This document shows, in pieces, positions 34,503 through 43,697 of a stretch of 64,000 nucleotides of DNA. The position numbers and the translations under genes are program-made. This DNA comes from Nocardia asteroides (GTDB lineage Bacteria > Actinomycetota > Actinomycetes > Mycobacteriales > Mycobacteriaceae): NCBI RefSeq assembly GCF_900637185.1, contig NZ_LR134352.1, forward strand, positions 5,880,001-5,944,000. The letters run 5' to 3'. The notes beneath the pieces are model-generated. The model saw only the letters and a list, made by a program, of their open reading frames with translations. It was not told the DNA's origin and made no database searches. Within the stretch, counting starts at the first letter, position 1, and every line of letters starts with the position of its first letter.

Positions 34503-36058
34503 CCGATTCTCGCTCCGCCCGGCCCGGCTCCGTGCCGGGTCAGTTCACGCTCGTCCTGCATTCCCACCTGCCCTGGCTGGCCCATCACGGCCGCTGGCCG
34601 GTGGGCGAGGAATGGCTGTACCAGTCCTGGGCCGCGTCCTACCTGCCCCTGGTACGGGTCTTGAAAACCCTTGCCGCCGAAGGCCGTACGCATCTGCTGA
34701 GCCTGGGCATCACTCCCGTGCTGGCGGCCCAGCTCGACGATCCGCACTCGCTGGCGGGCATGCACCACTGGCTGGGCAACTGGCAGCTGCGCGCCGACGA
34801 GGCCGCGATGTCGGGCAATGTGGCGCTGGGCAGGCACGAACATCGGCTCGCCGCAACGGCGCTGACCGAGTTCGAGCGCGACTGGCGGCACGGCAGCGCG
34901 CCGGTGTGGCGCTCGCTGATCGACGCCGACGCGATCGAGCTGCTCGGCGGCCCGCTGGCCCATCCGTTCCAGCCGCTGCTCGACGCGCGGCTGCGCCAGT
35001 TCCAGCTCACCGAGGGCCTGGCCGACGCGCGGCTGCGCTGGGGCACCACCCCCACCGGCATCTGGGCGCCCGAGTGCGGCTACACCCCCGGCATGGAGCG
35101 CGGCTACGACGCCGCGGGTGTGACGCATTTCATGGTCGACGGGCCCTCGCTGCGCGGCGACACGACCCTCGGACGGCCGGTGCGCGACTCCGAGGTGCTC
35201 GCCTTCGGGCGTGACCTCCAGGTGAGCTACCGGGTCTGGTCGCCGAAACAGGGCTACCCGGGCCAGGCGGCCTACCGCGATTTCCATCACTACGACCACG
35301 CGACCGGTCTCAAACCGTCGCGGGTGACCGGCAAAACCGTGGCCGGTCCTGACAAGGCCCCTTACGATCCGGAACTCGCCGCCGCGGCGGTCACCCGCGA
35401 CGTCGCCGACTTCGTCGAGACGGTGCGCGCGCGGCTGATCGAGGAGTCCGCGCGGATCGGCAGGCCCGCCCTCGTCGTGGCCGCCTTCGACACCGAACTG
35501 TTCGGTCACTGGTGGCACGAGGGCCCGGAATGGCTCGAGCAGGTGCTGCGCGCGCTGCCCGAGGCCGGCGTCACCGTCGGCACCCTGGCCGACGCCCGCG
35601 ACAACGGCTTCGTCGGCGAACCTGTGCAGCTCACCGACTCGTCGTGGGGCTCGGGCAAGGACTGGCGGGTCTGGGCGGGAGACCAGGTCGCCGACCTCGT
35701 CGAGCTCAACGCCGACGTGGTCCGGCTGGCTCTGGACACCCTCGACAAAGTCCGCGGCACCGGCCCGGCGCTGCGCGACCCGGTCGCCGACCAATTGCTG
35801 CGCGAGGCGATCCTGACGGTCTCCAGCGACTGGGCGTTCATGGTGAGCAAGGACTCCGCGGCCGGGTACGCCAGGGACCGCGCGCACGAGCACGCGCACG
35901 CGGTGCGCGAACTCGCCGAGGCCATCGGGGCCGGCCAGTTCGCCAAAGCGGCCCGGCTCGCGGCAGGATGGAACGCGGCCGACGGATTCTTCCCAGGTCT
36001 GGACGCGCGGCGGTTGCCGACCGCTGTCCCGTCGGCCGCCGCTGAAGGATTCGTATGA
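34499..36058 (+). CDS. GH57 family alpha-glucan branching enzyme
   Basis: A 519-residue glycoside hydrolase family 57 protein. N-terminal FTLVLHSHLPWLAHHGRWPV is the strand-1 signature, GIWAPECGYTPGMERGY carries the nucleophilic glutamate (WAPE), and VVAAFDTELFGHWWHEGPEWLE carries the acid/base aspartate. The C-terminal helical part ends near WAFMVSKDSAAGYARDRA. The start is TTG 34499, overlapping the previous stop (TTGA); an earlier frame at 34382 encodes only arginine-rich shadow sequence. It is followed by the glucosyltransferase with an ATGA overlap. It is the counterpart of Rv3031, which introduces alpha-1,6 branches in glucan or methylglucose lipopolysaccharide. Cytoplasmic. Confidence 0.92.
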   Translation: MTDSRSARPGSVPGQFTLVLHSHLPWLAHHGRWPVGEEWLYQSWAASYLPLVRVLKTLAAEGRTHLLSLGITPVLAAQLDDPHSLAGMHHWLGNWQLRADEAAMSGNVALGRHEHRLAATALTEFERDWRHGSAPVWRSLIDADAIELLGGPLAHPFQPLLDARLRQFQLTEGLADARLRWGTTPTGIWAPECGYTPGMERGYDAAGVTHFMVDGPSLRGDTTLGRPVRDSEVLAFGRDLQVSYRVWSPKQGYPGQAAYRDFHHYDHATGLKPSRVTGKTVAGPDKAPYDPELAAAAVTRDVADFVETVRARLIEESARIGRPALVVAAFDTELFGHWWHEGPEWLEQVLRALPEAGVTVGTLADARDNGFVGEPVQLTDSSWGSGKDWRVWAGDQVADLVELNADVVRLALDTLDKVRGTGPALRDPVADQLLREAILTVSSDWAFMVSKDSAAGYARDRAHEHAHAVRELAEAIGAGQFAKAARLAAGWNAADGFFPGLDARRLPTAVPSAAAEGFV

Positions 36059-37308
36059 AGATTTTGATGGTGTCGTGGGAGTACCCGCCGGTGGTGGTCG
36101 GCGGACTCGGCCGGCACGTCCACCACCTGGCGGTGGAACTGGCCGCGGCCGGGCACGAGGTCGTCGTGCTGGCCCGCAGGCCCACGGGCACCGACTCGGT
36201 CACCCATCCCACGCACTCCTACATCGCCGACGGTGTGCTCGTCGTGGCGGTGGCCGAGGACCCGCCGTGCTTCGACTTCGGCGAGGACATGCTCGCCTGG
36301 ACGCTGGCCATGGGCCACGCCATGGTCCGGGCCGGTGTGGCGCTCGGCAAACCGGGCGTCGGCGAGGGCTGGACTCCCGATGTGGTGCACGCGCACGACT
36401 GGCTCGTGGCGCACCCCTCGATCGCGCTGGCCGAGTTCTACGACGTGCCGCTGGTGGCGACCATCCACGCCACCGAGGCGGGCAGGCACAGCGGCTGGGT
36501 GTCGGGCCGGGTCAACAAGCAGGTCCACTCGGTGGAGTGGTGGCTGACCAACGAGGCCGACCAGCTCATCACCTGCTCGTCGTCGATGCAGGACGAGGTC
36601 GAGCGGCTGTACGGGCCCGAACTCGCGCCGATCACGGTGATCCGCAACGGCATCGATGTCGGCGCGTGGACCTTCCGGCCGCGCGCGCCGCGCTCGGGTC
36701 CGCCGAAGCTGCTGTATGTGGGCAGGCTCGAGTACGAGAAGGGCGTGCAGGACGCCATCGCGGCACTGCCGCGCATCCGCCGCGCGCACCCGGGCACCAC
36801 GCTGACCGTGGCCGGCGTGGGCACCCAGTTCGACTGGTTGCGCGAGCGCGCCCGGGTGCACCGGGTGGCCAGGGCGGTCCAGTTCGTGGGCAGTCTCGGG
36901 CACGAGGAACTGCTGGGCTGGCTGCACGGCGCGGACGCGATCGTGCTGCCGAGCCGCTACGAACCGTTCGGCATCGTCGCGCTCGAAGCCGCGGCCGCCG
37001 GCGTGCCGCTGATCGCCTCCACCGCCGGTGGGCTGGGTGAGGCCGTGATCGATGGCGTCACCGGCGCGTCGTTCGAACCGGCCGACGTGGACGGGCTCGT
37101 CGACGCGGCCCGCGCCGTCCTCGACGATCCGGCCACCGCGCAGGACCGGGCCTACAACGCCCGCGAGCGCCTCACCGCCGACTTCGCCTGGGACGTGGTC
37201 GCCGCGGAGACCGCGCAGGTGTACTCGGCGGCGAAACGCCGGGTGCGGACCTCGCTGGGCCGCCCCGACATCGTGGAACGGCCGCTACCGGAGCGCGACC
37301 CGAAGTAG
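36055..37308 (+). CDS. GT4 alpha-glucosyltransferase (Rv3032-like glycogen-synthase family)
   Basis: A 417-residue retaining glycosyltransferase of family GT4. N-terminal MVSWEYPPVVVGGLGRHVHHL is the donor-domain loop seen in bacterial glycogen synthases, HAHDWLVA is the conserved acceptor-domain motif, and SRYEPFGIVALEAAAAGVPL contains the E-x7-E donor-binding pair. ATG overlaps the GH57 stop (ATGA at 36055-36058), so it is translationally coupled. The M. tuberculosis counterpart Rv3032 elongates the alpha-1,4-glucan backbone of methylglucose lipopolysaccharide and contributes to glycogen and capsular glucan. Together the three genes methylate, branch and elongate one polymer. Confidence 0.93.
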   Translation: MKILMVSWEYPPVVVGGLGRHVHHLAVELAAAGHEVVVLARRPTGTDSVTHPTHSYIADGVLVVAVAEDPPCFDFGEDMLAWTLAMGHAMVRAGVALGKPGVGEGWTPDVVHAHDWLVAHPSIALAEFYDVPLVATIHATEAGRHSGWVSGRVNKQVHSVEWWLTNEADQLITCSSSMQDEVERLYGPELAPITVIRNGIDVGAWTFRPRAPRSGPPKLLYVGRLEYEKGVQDAIAALPRIRRAHPGTTLTVAGVGTQFDWLRERARVHRVARAVQFVGSLGHEELLGWLHGADAIVLPSRYEPFGIVALEAAAAGVPLIASTAGGLGEAVIDGVTGASFEPADVDGLVDAARAVLDDPATAQDRAYNARERLTADFAWDVVAAETAQVYSAAKRRVRTSLGRPDIVERPLPERDPK

Positions 37309-37438
37309 CAGGCGCCGCTCGACGCGCGACCGTCCCGACGGCGCGCGCCGAGCTCGAGTTCACCCACAACGCATGACGCCGCCGTCGCGGCCCGCCCCTA
37401 CCGTCACTGGTGCCGACACCACGACGAAGGAGCCGTCC

Positions 37439-37801
37439 ATGCCCCTGCAGCCGATTCCCGACCTGCCCGCCGCGACCATCGGCTTCCGCGCCTCCGGAAC
37501 CGTCACCGCCGAGGACTACACCCAGGTCCTCGACCCGGCCATCGAAGCGGCCCTGCGACACCAGCAGCCGGTCAACATCGTCTACGTCCTCGGCCCCGAC
37601 TTCGACCGCTACTCCCTCGACGCCATGTGGCAGGACATGAAACTGGCCCGCGTCCCCCGCAGCGCCTGGGGCCGCATCGCCCTGGTCACCGACCACAAAA
37701 CCCTCGGCGAAGCCGTCCACCTCTTCGGCTTCCTCATCCCCGCCGAAGTCCGGGTGTTCCCGGTGTCGGCGGAAAGCGACGCACTGGCCTGGGTGGGTTG
37801 A
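37439..37801 (+). CDS. SpoIIAA/STAS-like small protein
   Basis: A 120-residue protein of the SpoIIAA-like fold (PF11964 type). The pattern is IGFRASGTVTAEDYTQVLDPAIEAAL, then a central strand VNIVYVLGPDFDRYSL and MWQDMKLA, and a last strand RVFPVSAESDALAWV. ATG 37439 follows GAAGGAG. Members are thought to bind small hydrophobic ligands or partner proteins; no role is established here. It is separated by 130 bases from the polysaccharide operon and 183 bases from the TerD genes, so it is likely monocistronic. Confidence 0.75.
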   Translation: MPLQPIPDLPAATIGFRASGTVTAEDYTQVLDPAIEAALRHQQPVNIVYVLGPDFDRYSLDAMWQDMKLARVPRSAWGRIALVTDHKTLGEAVHLFGFLIPAEVRVFPVSAESDALAWVG

Positions 37802-37984
37802 CGTAGCTGGTCACGGTAGCTTCCACGATTCAAACGTGAGCTGCGTAACACCTCCGTCCCCGGTACCGACAATCCTCGGCATCGCCGCTGAATCGCGGTG
37901 TGCGGCAAGGGGGTCAGCGAGCGGGTCGGCTGCATCACCTTGCGGGTGATTGTCGTGCCGAGTCTCGAAGGGTGAGCTGCCGCT

Positions 37985-39931
37985 GTGTCGTCTCCGCTGT
38001 TGTCCAAGGGCCAGAACATCGCACTGCCGGAGGATGTCGACCGTATCGACATCCTGATCGGCTGGCCCGAGCCGGCGATCGAGGTCGACGCCTCGGCGCT
38101 GCTGCTCGGCCCGGACCGGCGGGTCGGCTCGGACGCGGACTTCGTCTTCTACAACCAGCCCGAATCCCCGGACGGCTCGGTGCGATTCCTCGGCACGAGC
38201 GCGACCGAGGAAGGCATGCAGGCCAGAATCGCCCTGGACCTCTCCGCCGTCCCCGACCGGGTGCACACCATCGCGCTGGCCGGCAGCGTCGGTTCGGGCA
38301 CCTTCGGCGACCTCGGCAAACTCGCTCTCCACGTCATCGATCCGGCAGGCGGCTCGCTGGCCGAGTATCTGACCGCCGACGCCGACACCGAATCGGCCTT
38401 CGTCTTCGGCGAGGTCTATCGCCGTGACGGCGGGTGGAAGGTCCGTGCGGTCGGCCAGGGCTGGGATTCGGGGCTGAGCGGGCTGGCAACGGACTTCGGT
38501 GTCTCGATCGACGACGCCGAACCAGCACCGGAGGAAGCACCGATCGAACCGACGCCACCGGAAACGACGCCGGAACCGACGCGGGCCGCCGGCGTCCGGA
38601 CCGCCAAGCGCCCGGTCCGCAAGGCCAAGCCCATCGAATTCCGGCAGGCCGAGGCGGAGGGCTGGCAACCCGCACGGCTGTTCTCGGTCATCGGTGTGGG
38701 CGCGGGCGAGGAACAGGAACGGCGCACGACGTCGGCGCTGATCGCGACCATGCAGGCGGTGCGACCGTTCGCCCGGGCGGTCTGCGCCAGGATGGGCGCG
38801 CCCGCAGGCGCTTTCGAGGGGTACATCGAGGTCCAGTACGAGGCGGGTGATTCCAAGGTCGTCCCGGACGCTGTCCTGAAGGTGAGCCGGGGAGCCCGGC
38901 AGTGGACCGGGCTGCTCGAAGTGAAGACGGGCACGGGCAAGCTCAGGAAGGACCAGCTCGAGAGCTACCTCGATATCGCACGGCGGAAGAAGTACGACGT
39001 CGTCGTCAGCCTGTCCAACGACATTCCTGCGAGCCCGGGTGAGCTGCCCGTGCAGGTGGACCGCCGCAAGCTGACGAAGGTCGCCCTGCGCCACCTGTCC
39101 TGGGCCGAGATCGCCCACGAGGCGAGGATGCTGCTGTCCCACGGCGGGATCGACGACCCGTTGCAGTCCTGGATCCTGGCCGAGTTCCTGCGGTTCCTCG
39201 ACCATCCGCGCTCGGGCGCCGCGGAATTCGTCGACATGGGCAGGCACTGGGTGACGGTGCGCGACGCCGTCACGGCGGGCACGCTGCGGGCGGGTGATCA
39301 GAAGGCCTTCGCGGTGGCCGACACATGGGTCTCGCTGAGCAGGCACCTCGCCCTGCGACTGACCGCCGAACTCGGTGTCGAGGTCAAACACATCCTGGCC
39401 CGCAAGCACCGGACCGATCCGGCGGCCCGCGCGGCCGCTGTCGCCGAGCGGCTGGCCACCGACGGCTCGTTCGAGGCCGTGTTGCGCATCCCCGACACCG
39501 CGGGCGACCTGACCGTCGTCGCCGACATCCGCACCAACAAGGTCCGCTGCCGCACCACGATCGCCGCACCGGACGAAGGCACCGCGGCCCGCCGCGTCTC
39601 CTGGCTGACCAGGCAACTCACCGACGCCCCCGGCCGCCTCCAGATCGAAGCCGTCTTCGCCGAACGCGGCAACGAGACCTGCGAACTGCTCGACACAGTC
39701 CGCGCGAACCCGAAGTCCCTCACCGAAGGACGCACCACCCCGATCGTCTCGTTCACCCTCGAACAGACCTTTCCGATGGGCAGCAAACGCTCCGGCACCG
39801 CCGCCAGCTTCATCTCCAGCGTGACGTCGGCGACCGATGCGTTCTACGGCAGCGTGGTCCAGCCGCTGCGCGAATGGGTTCCCGCGGCCCCGGTCCAAAC
39901 CGACATCACCCCCGCCGAACCCGGCGAGTAA
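37985..39931 (+). CDS. TerD-domain protein fused to a PD-(D/E)XK nuclease-like domain
   Basis: A 648-residue fusion. Residues 1-175 form a TerD domain, the calcium-binding fold of the tellurite/stress systems: IEVDASALLLG, RVGSDADFVFYNQP, AFVFGEVYRRDGGWKVRAVGQGW. A proline-rich linker (178-200) leads to a restriction-endonuclease-like domain: VVPDAVL (Pro294-Asp295), GLLEVKTGTGK (Glu312-x-Lys314) and KDQLESYL (Gln324, Tyr328), which together give a complete PD-D/E-x-K site with the Q-x3-Y of RecB-type nucleases. A further 300 residues of helices and strands are unassigned. GTG 37985 is preceded by AAGGG at 12 bases. The next gene, 15 bases away, is another TerD fusion. DNA cleavage or DNA-damage sensing under metal or phage stress is inference. 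Confidence 0.82.
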   Translation: MSSPLLSKGQNIALPEDVDRIDILIGWPEPAIEVDASALLLGPDRRVGSDADFVFYNQPESPDGSVRFLGTSATEEGMQARIALDLSAVPDRVHTIALAGSVGSGTFGDLGKLALHVIDPAGGSLAEYLTADADTESAFVFGEVYRRDGGWKVRAVGQGWDSGLSGLATDFGVSIDDAEPAPEEAPIEPTPPETTPEPTRAAGVRTAKRPVRKAKPIEFRQAEAEGWQPARLFSVIGVGAGEEQERRTTSALIATMQAVRPFARAVCARMGAPAGAFEGYIEVQYEAGDSKVVPDAVLKVSRGARQWTGLLEVKTGTGKLRKDQLESYLDIARRKKYDVVVSLSNDIPASPGELPVQVDRRKLTKVALRHLSWAEIAHEARMLLSHGGIDDPLQSWILAEFLRFLDHPRSGAAEFVDMGRHWVTVRDAVTAGTLRAGDQKAFAVADTWVSLSRHLALRLTAELGVEVKHILARKHRTDPAARAAAVAERLATDGSFEAVLRIPDTAGDLTVVADIRTNKVRCRTTIAAPDEGTAARRVSWLTRQLTDAPGRLQIEAVFAERGNETCELLDTVRANPKSLTEGRTTPIVSFTLEQTFPMGSKRSGTAASFISSVTSATDAFYGSVVQPLREWVPAAPVQTDITPAEPGE

Positions 39932-39946
39932 CCACTTACCGACCCA

Positions 39947-41161
39947 ATGACGATCACGAAGGGTTCCACGTTGCCTGGCGTTGTCTTGAGCAAAGGCGAA
40001 AACACAACTCTGACCAGCGGCAAGGTGACGCTATCGGTCGGCGTCACCACGATCGCGATCGATGTCTCAGCGCTACTACTCGGCAGCGCTCGCAAGGTTC
40101 GCTCGGACGCCGATCTGGTCTTCTACAACAATCCGTCCCACGACGGTGTCGTCCTGGCTGGATCGTCCATCGACATCGCGCTGCACAGCATCCCGGTCGA
40201 TGTCGACAAGGTCGTCCTGGTCGCGAGCGCGGACCCGTTGCACCCGGGCGCCGTCTTCACCAAATCCCCACGGCTGACGGTGACCGGCGCCGACGGTGCT
40301 TCTGTCGAGTTCCAAGCGCCGGACTTCGCCGATCGTGAGACGGTGGTCGTGCTTGCGGAGGTGTACCGGAGAAACGGTGAGTGGAAGGTTCGGGCGATCG
40401 GGCAGGGCTACGCTGCCGGTCTGGCCGGCTTGGCCGCGGATTACGGCGTCGACGTCGAGGACGATGCGCCGGTACCCCTTGCTGCCGGCCCAGATCTGAC
40501 GAAGATCGGCAGTCGAGCACCGGCGCTGCTGCCCGTCGCGCGCTCGGCGGGCGAAGCCTTGATGAGCGCCGGTCTCGGCGGCAAGCGCGCAGCCGTCTAC
40601 CTGGTTCTCGACCACAGCTACGAAATGAAGGAGATGTACGAGTCGTTCGCTGTTCAGGCTTTCGCGGAACGTGTGCTCGCACTCTCGGCGAACCTCGATG
40701 ACGACGGCACGGTGCCGATTGTCTTCTCAGGCGAGAGGACTCCGTTCGTCGAGGAGATGCGACTCGACAATTATCGCGGGCGGATCGCCCAACTCCATAC
40801 GCAAGTCGACTGGGGATGGGGACAGGTCGATGAGGCAATGCGCTGCGTGATCAACCACTACCAGGAATCAATGGCATCCGATCCCGCATTGGTGATCGTG
40901 CAGGTCGGAAACGAGCCCGACGACAAAGCCGCGGTCCGGACATTGCTTCAGAACAGTGCCGCACTCGGCGTCTTCTGGATATTCGTCGGGTTCGGCCGGG
41001 GCAAGCTGGCATTCTTCAAGAATCTCAACTCCTCCACATCAGCCAGATTCGGCAATGCCGCCTTCTACAATGTCGGCCAGAATCCAGGCGCTGTACCCAA
41101 CGAGAAGTTCTACCAGGACTTGCTGAACGGCTTTGATGCTTGGGCACAGGCCAACCGCTAG
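39947..41161 (+). CDS. TerD-domain protein fused to a degenerate vWA domain (TerF-like)
   Basis: A 404-residue protein. Residues 1-170 are a TerD domain: IAIDVSALLLG, KVRSDADLVFYNNPSHDG, TVVVLAEVYRRNGEWKVRAIGQGY. A linker leads to a von Willebrand A domain (about 212-400), the layout of TerF. The metal-dependent adhesion site starts at residue 222 as DHSYEM instead of the DxSxS of active vWA folds, so one metal ligand is altered; TDSxxD-type residues elsewhere were not found. VVRTLLQNSAALGVFWIFVGFG-like segments fit the Rossmann core. ATG 39947 lies 15 bases after the upstream TerD-nuclease stop without an obvious ribosome site, which suggests coupling. This is a two-gene cassette; no terB, terC or terZ follows. 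Confidence 0.82.
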   Translation: MTITKGSTLPGVVLSKGENTTLTSGKVTLSVGVTTIAIDVSALLLGSARKVRSDADLVFYNNPSHDGVVLAGSSIDIALHSIPVDVDKVVLVASADPLHPGAVFTKSPRLTVTGADGASVEFQAPDFADRETVVVLAEVYRRNGEWKVRAIGQGYAAGLAGLAADYGVDVEDDAPVPLAAGPDLTKIGSRAPALLPVARSAGEALMSAGLGGKRAAVYLVLDHSYEMKEMYESFAVQAFAERVLALSANLDDDGTVPIVFSGERTPFVEEMRLDNYRGRIAQLHTQVDWGWGQVDEAMRCVINHYQESMASDPALVIVQVGNEPDDKAAVRTLLQNSAALGVFWIFVGFGRGKLAFFKNLNSSTSARFGNAAFYNVGQNPGAVPNEKFYQDLLNGFDAWAQANR

Positions 41162-41241
41162 TCCGCATTACGTCGCGTCAGTCGAGAGCACAGCGTTTCG
41201 AGGTCGGGGAGGATTTCGTAGAGACGGTGTCTCTCCCCACC

Positions 41242-42615
41242 TCAGGCCGGGGGTATGCCGTTGTTGTGGTAGCGGGTGGCGGCGTTCCAGAGGAAGAAGC
41301 CGTCTATGCCCGCGTCGCGGGTGGCGTCGATCTGGGCGCGGAGTTCGGTGTCGCCGTAGGTGACGCCGAGGCTGAAGTCCTGGAGCCAGGGGATGACTTT
41401 CGCGCCGGTGCCCGCGGTGACCGTGCGGAAGTCCTGGAGGGAACGGAAGACGATGTCGTAGGGCTGGGCGTTGGGGTTCGCGACGCCGTATTCGCCGGCG
41501 TTCCAGTGCGAGGGGTAGATCATGGGGGCCACGAAGTCGAGGTGGCGGGCCATGCGTGGAATGTCCTGCGCGATCTCCTCGGGGCGGGTGGAGGCGATGC
41601 CGTAGACGGCAGCGCTCAGGTGCGCGCCGGCCACGTGCACGGGGTAGCGGCTCTCGGCGAGGAAACCGGCGACCGCGTCGGTGGGACTCCCGGTGAGCCC
41701 GGCGAAACGCATGCTCGACAGGCTGCCGTCGGGGCGGCGGACGTAGTCGTACATGACACCGTCGAAGCCGAGCCGCGCGGCCTCCACCGCGAGATCGATG
41801 TTGTAGCCGCGGACCTCGGCCTGGCCCACATTGGTGAACGCGATGGGACCGTAGTGGCTGGAATAGGGCTGCCCGGACGGGTTCTGGATCACCCAGTCGG
41901 GCCTGCCGCTGTGCCAGGCCCACGCGGCCAGCGTCGGATCGCGGAACGCGACGATGCGCCCGACCACCTGCAGGCCCAGGTCGTGCAGTTGGCGCAGCGC
42001 CGACGGCGCGTCGTAGATGGCGGCGACAGCGCCGGATTCGCGGGCCAGCGGCACCTGTGAGTCGTAGCCGACGACGCCGTCCTCGTCCTTGATGTCGAGC
42101 TGCACGGTGTCGATCCGGCCCTCGCGGGCGAGCTCCAGCACGGCCTCGCGCAGGCCCTCGTGCGACCACGCGTGCGCGGTGACATGCACGGCCCGCATGC
42201 GCGGCAACGCCAGCGCCGTCACGACGGTACTGCTGCTGCGATTGCCCGCGGCGTCGACCGCGACGACCTCGACGGCGGGCGCCCACGGCACCGAGAGTTC
42301 GAAGGCGCCGTCCGGTGCCGGTGCCACGGTGTCCGTGCCGATGGACACCGTGACCGCGTCGACGGCCTTACCACGCACCACGATCGGCGCGCGATAGGAG
42401 CGAACGAGATCGGGCGGCGCCACCTCCAGTACCGGCGCCACGGTGTCGGCCGCGGCCTGCTCACCGGAGCGGCTCAGCGCGAAACCCGCCACCAGTGCCA
42501 CCACCACCGCCGCGAGGACCGCCCCCGAGGCGATCGTCGCCCATCCTCGCCGCTCACCCGACCGGATCCGCAATCCCAACGCCCGCACCACTTTCCACTC
42601 CGGTTGCCAGGTCAC
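41242..42615 (-). CDS. Membrane-anchored putative glycoside hydrolase (DUF4015 type)
   Basis: A 457-residue protein with an N-terminal cytoplasmic stub, one transmembrane helix (about 29-47, TIASGAVLAAVVVALVAGF) and a long extracytoplasmic part. Residues 60-135 form a beta-sandwich-like region; from about 140 a TIM-barrel of the DUF4015 putative glycosidase family is visible: AVHVTAHAWSHEGLREAVLELA, TVQLDIKDEDGVVGYDS, GRIVAFRDPTLAAW, GFDGVMYDYVRRPDG, DFVAPMIYPSHW, IPWLQDFSLG. The acidic residues in KDEDG and YDYVRRPDG are catalytic candidates. GTG 42615 is the start; it is divergent from the deacetylase, 78 bases away, suggesting joint cell-wall or polysaccharide turnover. Substrate unknown. 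Confidence 0.82.
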   Translation of the reverse strand: MTWQPEWKVVRALGLRIRSGERRGWATIASGAVLAAVVVALVAGFALSRSGEQAAADTVAPVLEVAPPDLVRSYRAPIVVRGKAVDAVTVSIGTDTVAPAPDGAFELSVPWAPAVEVVAVDAAGNRSSSTVVTALALPRMRAVHVTAHAWSHEGLREAVLELAREGRIDTVQLDIKDEDGVVGYDSQVPLARESGAVAAIYDAPSALRQLHDLGLQVVGRIVAFRDPTLAAWAWHSGRPDWVIQNPSGQPYSSHYGPIAFTNVGQAEVRGYNIDLAVEAARLGFDGVMYDYVRRPDGSLSSMRFAGLTGSPTDAVAGFLAESRYPVHVAGAHLSAAVYGIASTRPEEIAQDIPRMARHLDFVAPMIYPSHWNAGEYGVANPNAQPYDIVFRSLQDFRTVTAGTGAKVIPWLQDFSLGVTYGDTELRAQIDATRDAGIDGFFLWNAATRYHNNGIPPA

Positions 42616-42693
42616 TATGGCCCAGTCACGGCGGCGGCGGCCGGTTATCGCAAGATCGAGGGAAAACCTGTGCCGCCGCGTAACATTGCCGCG

Positions 42694-43695
42694 ATGGTGG
42701 CTGGTTCCGACGCGACGATCCGGCTCCTGCCGGGATTACTGCTGGCCGCGGCGCTCACCGCGTGCACGACCGAAACGCCCGCTCCCGCCACGCCACCCGC
42801 CGTGACCACGCAGGCGCCGACGCCACCGGATCCGGCCGCGGTCGCCGCCAACGAACTGGGTTCGGTTCCGGTCCTGATGTATCACCAGATCACACCGCAC
42901 CCGGCAGGCGAATACGACCAGACCCCAGGCGAATTCCGGGACGAACTGGAACGGCTCTACCGCGAGGGCTATCGTCCGGTGACCGCCGCGCAGTACATCG
43001 CGGGCGAGATCGGGCTGCCCGCGGGCACCCATCCGGTGGTGCTCACCTTCGACGATTCCACCCGCAGCCAGCTCGCCTTCACCGACACCGGCGACGTCGT
43101 TCCCGACAGCGCCGCGGGCATCCTGGCCGAATTCGGTTCGCGCTACCCGGATTTCCGCCCGGTCGCCACCTTCTACGTCAACAACGAGCCCTTCGGCGGC
43201 GATCCGCGGGCCCTGCCCTGGCTGGCCGCGCACGGCCACGAGATCGGCGCGCACACCGCCGATCACGCGAACCTCGCGAGCCTGGACGCCGACGGCGTGC
43301 AGCGCGAACTGGTGCGGAACGTGCGCGCGGTGACCGACGCCGCGCCGGGCGTCACGATGCGCACGATGGCGCTCCCCCTGGGCATCCACCCGCGTGATCG
43401 CGCGCTGGCCGCCGCGGGCAGCTGGGACGGCACCGCCTACCGCTTCGACGCCGTGATGCTGGTCGGCTCGAATCCGGCCCCCGCCCCGTTCGCCACCGTC
43501 GACCCCGGCGGCGTCCCGCGCATCCGCTCGGGCCGGGGCACGGTCGCGTTCGACTCGGCCCACTGGCTGGACTGGCTGGCCGCCCACCCCGACCAGCGCT
43601 ACACCGCCGACGGCGACCCCACCCGGGTCTCCTTCCCCCGCCACCTCACCGGGGAACTCGACCCACGCTGGGCCGACCGCGCCCACCCGTACTGA
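42694..43695 (+). CDS. Polysaccharide-deacetylase-family lipoprotein
   Basis: A 333-residue exported lipoprotein. The signal peptide ends in a lipobox LTAC (cysteine at residue 25), followed by a threonine/proline-rich tether. The NodB-type domain spans about 55-300: VPVLMYHQI, VVLTFDDSTRSQLAF (metal-binding TFDD), ATFYVNNEPF, and HGHEIGAHTADHANLASL (H-T-x-x-H). The sequence reads DDS instead of the more usual DDG after the first motif, leaving both metal-binding aspartates. ATG 42694 is set by the signal peptide. Chitin, peptidoglycan or glucan may be the substrate. It is divergent from the DUF4015 hydrolase and converges with the PQQ-like lipoprotein. Confidence 0.85.
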   Translation: MVAGSDATIRLLPGLLLAAALTACTTETPAPATPPAVTTQAPTPPDPAAVAANELGSVPVLMYHQITPHPAGEYDQTPGEFRDELERLYREGYRPVTAAQYIAGEIGLPAGTHPVVLTFDDSTRSQLAFTDTGDVVPDSAAGILAEFGSRYPDFRPVATFYVNNEPFGGDPRALPWLAAHGHEIGAHTADHANLASLDADGVQRELVRNVRAVTDAAPGVTMRTMALPLGIHPRDRALAAAGSWDGTAYRFDAVMLVGSNPAPAPFATVDPGGVPRIRSGRGTVAFDSAHWLDWLAAHPDQRYTADGDPTRVSFPRHLTGELDPRWADRAHPY

Positions 43696-43697
43696 GG

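Noticed and set aside
37439..37801. SpoIIAA-like gene as a third member of the TerD cassette
   Set aside because: It has its own ribosome site and a 183-base gap before the TerD genes, and no reported link between the families is known to me.
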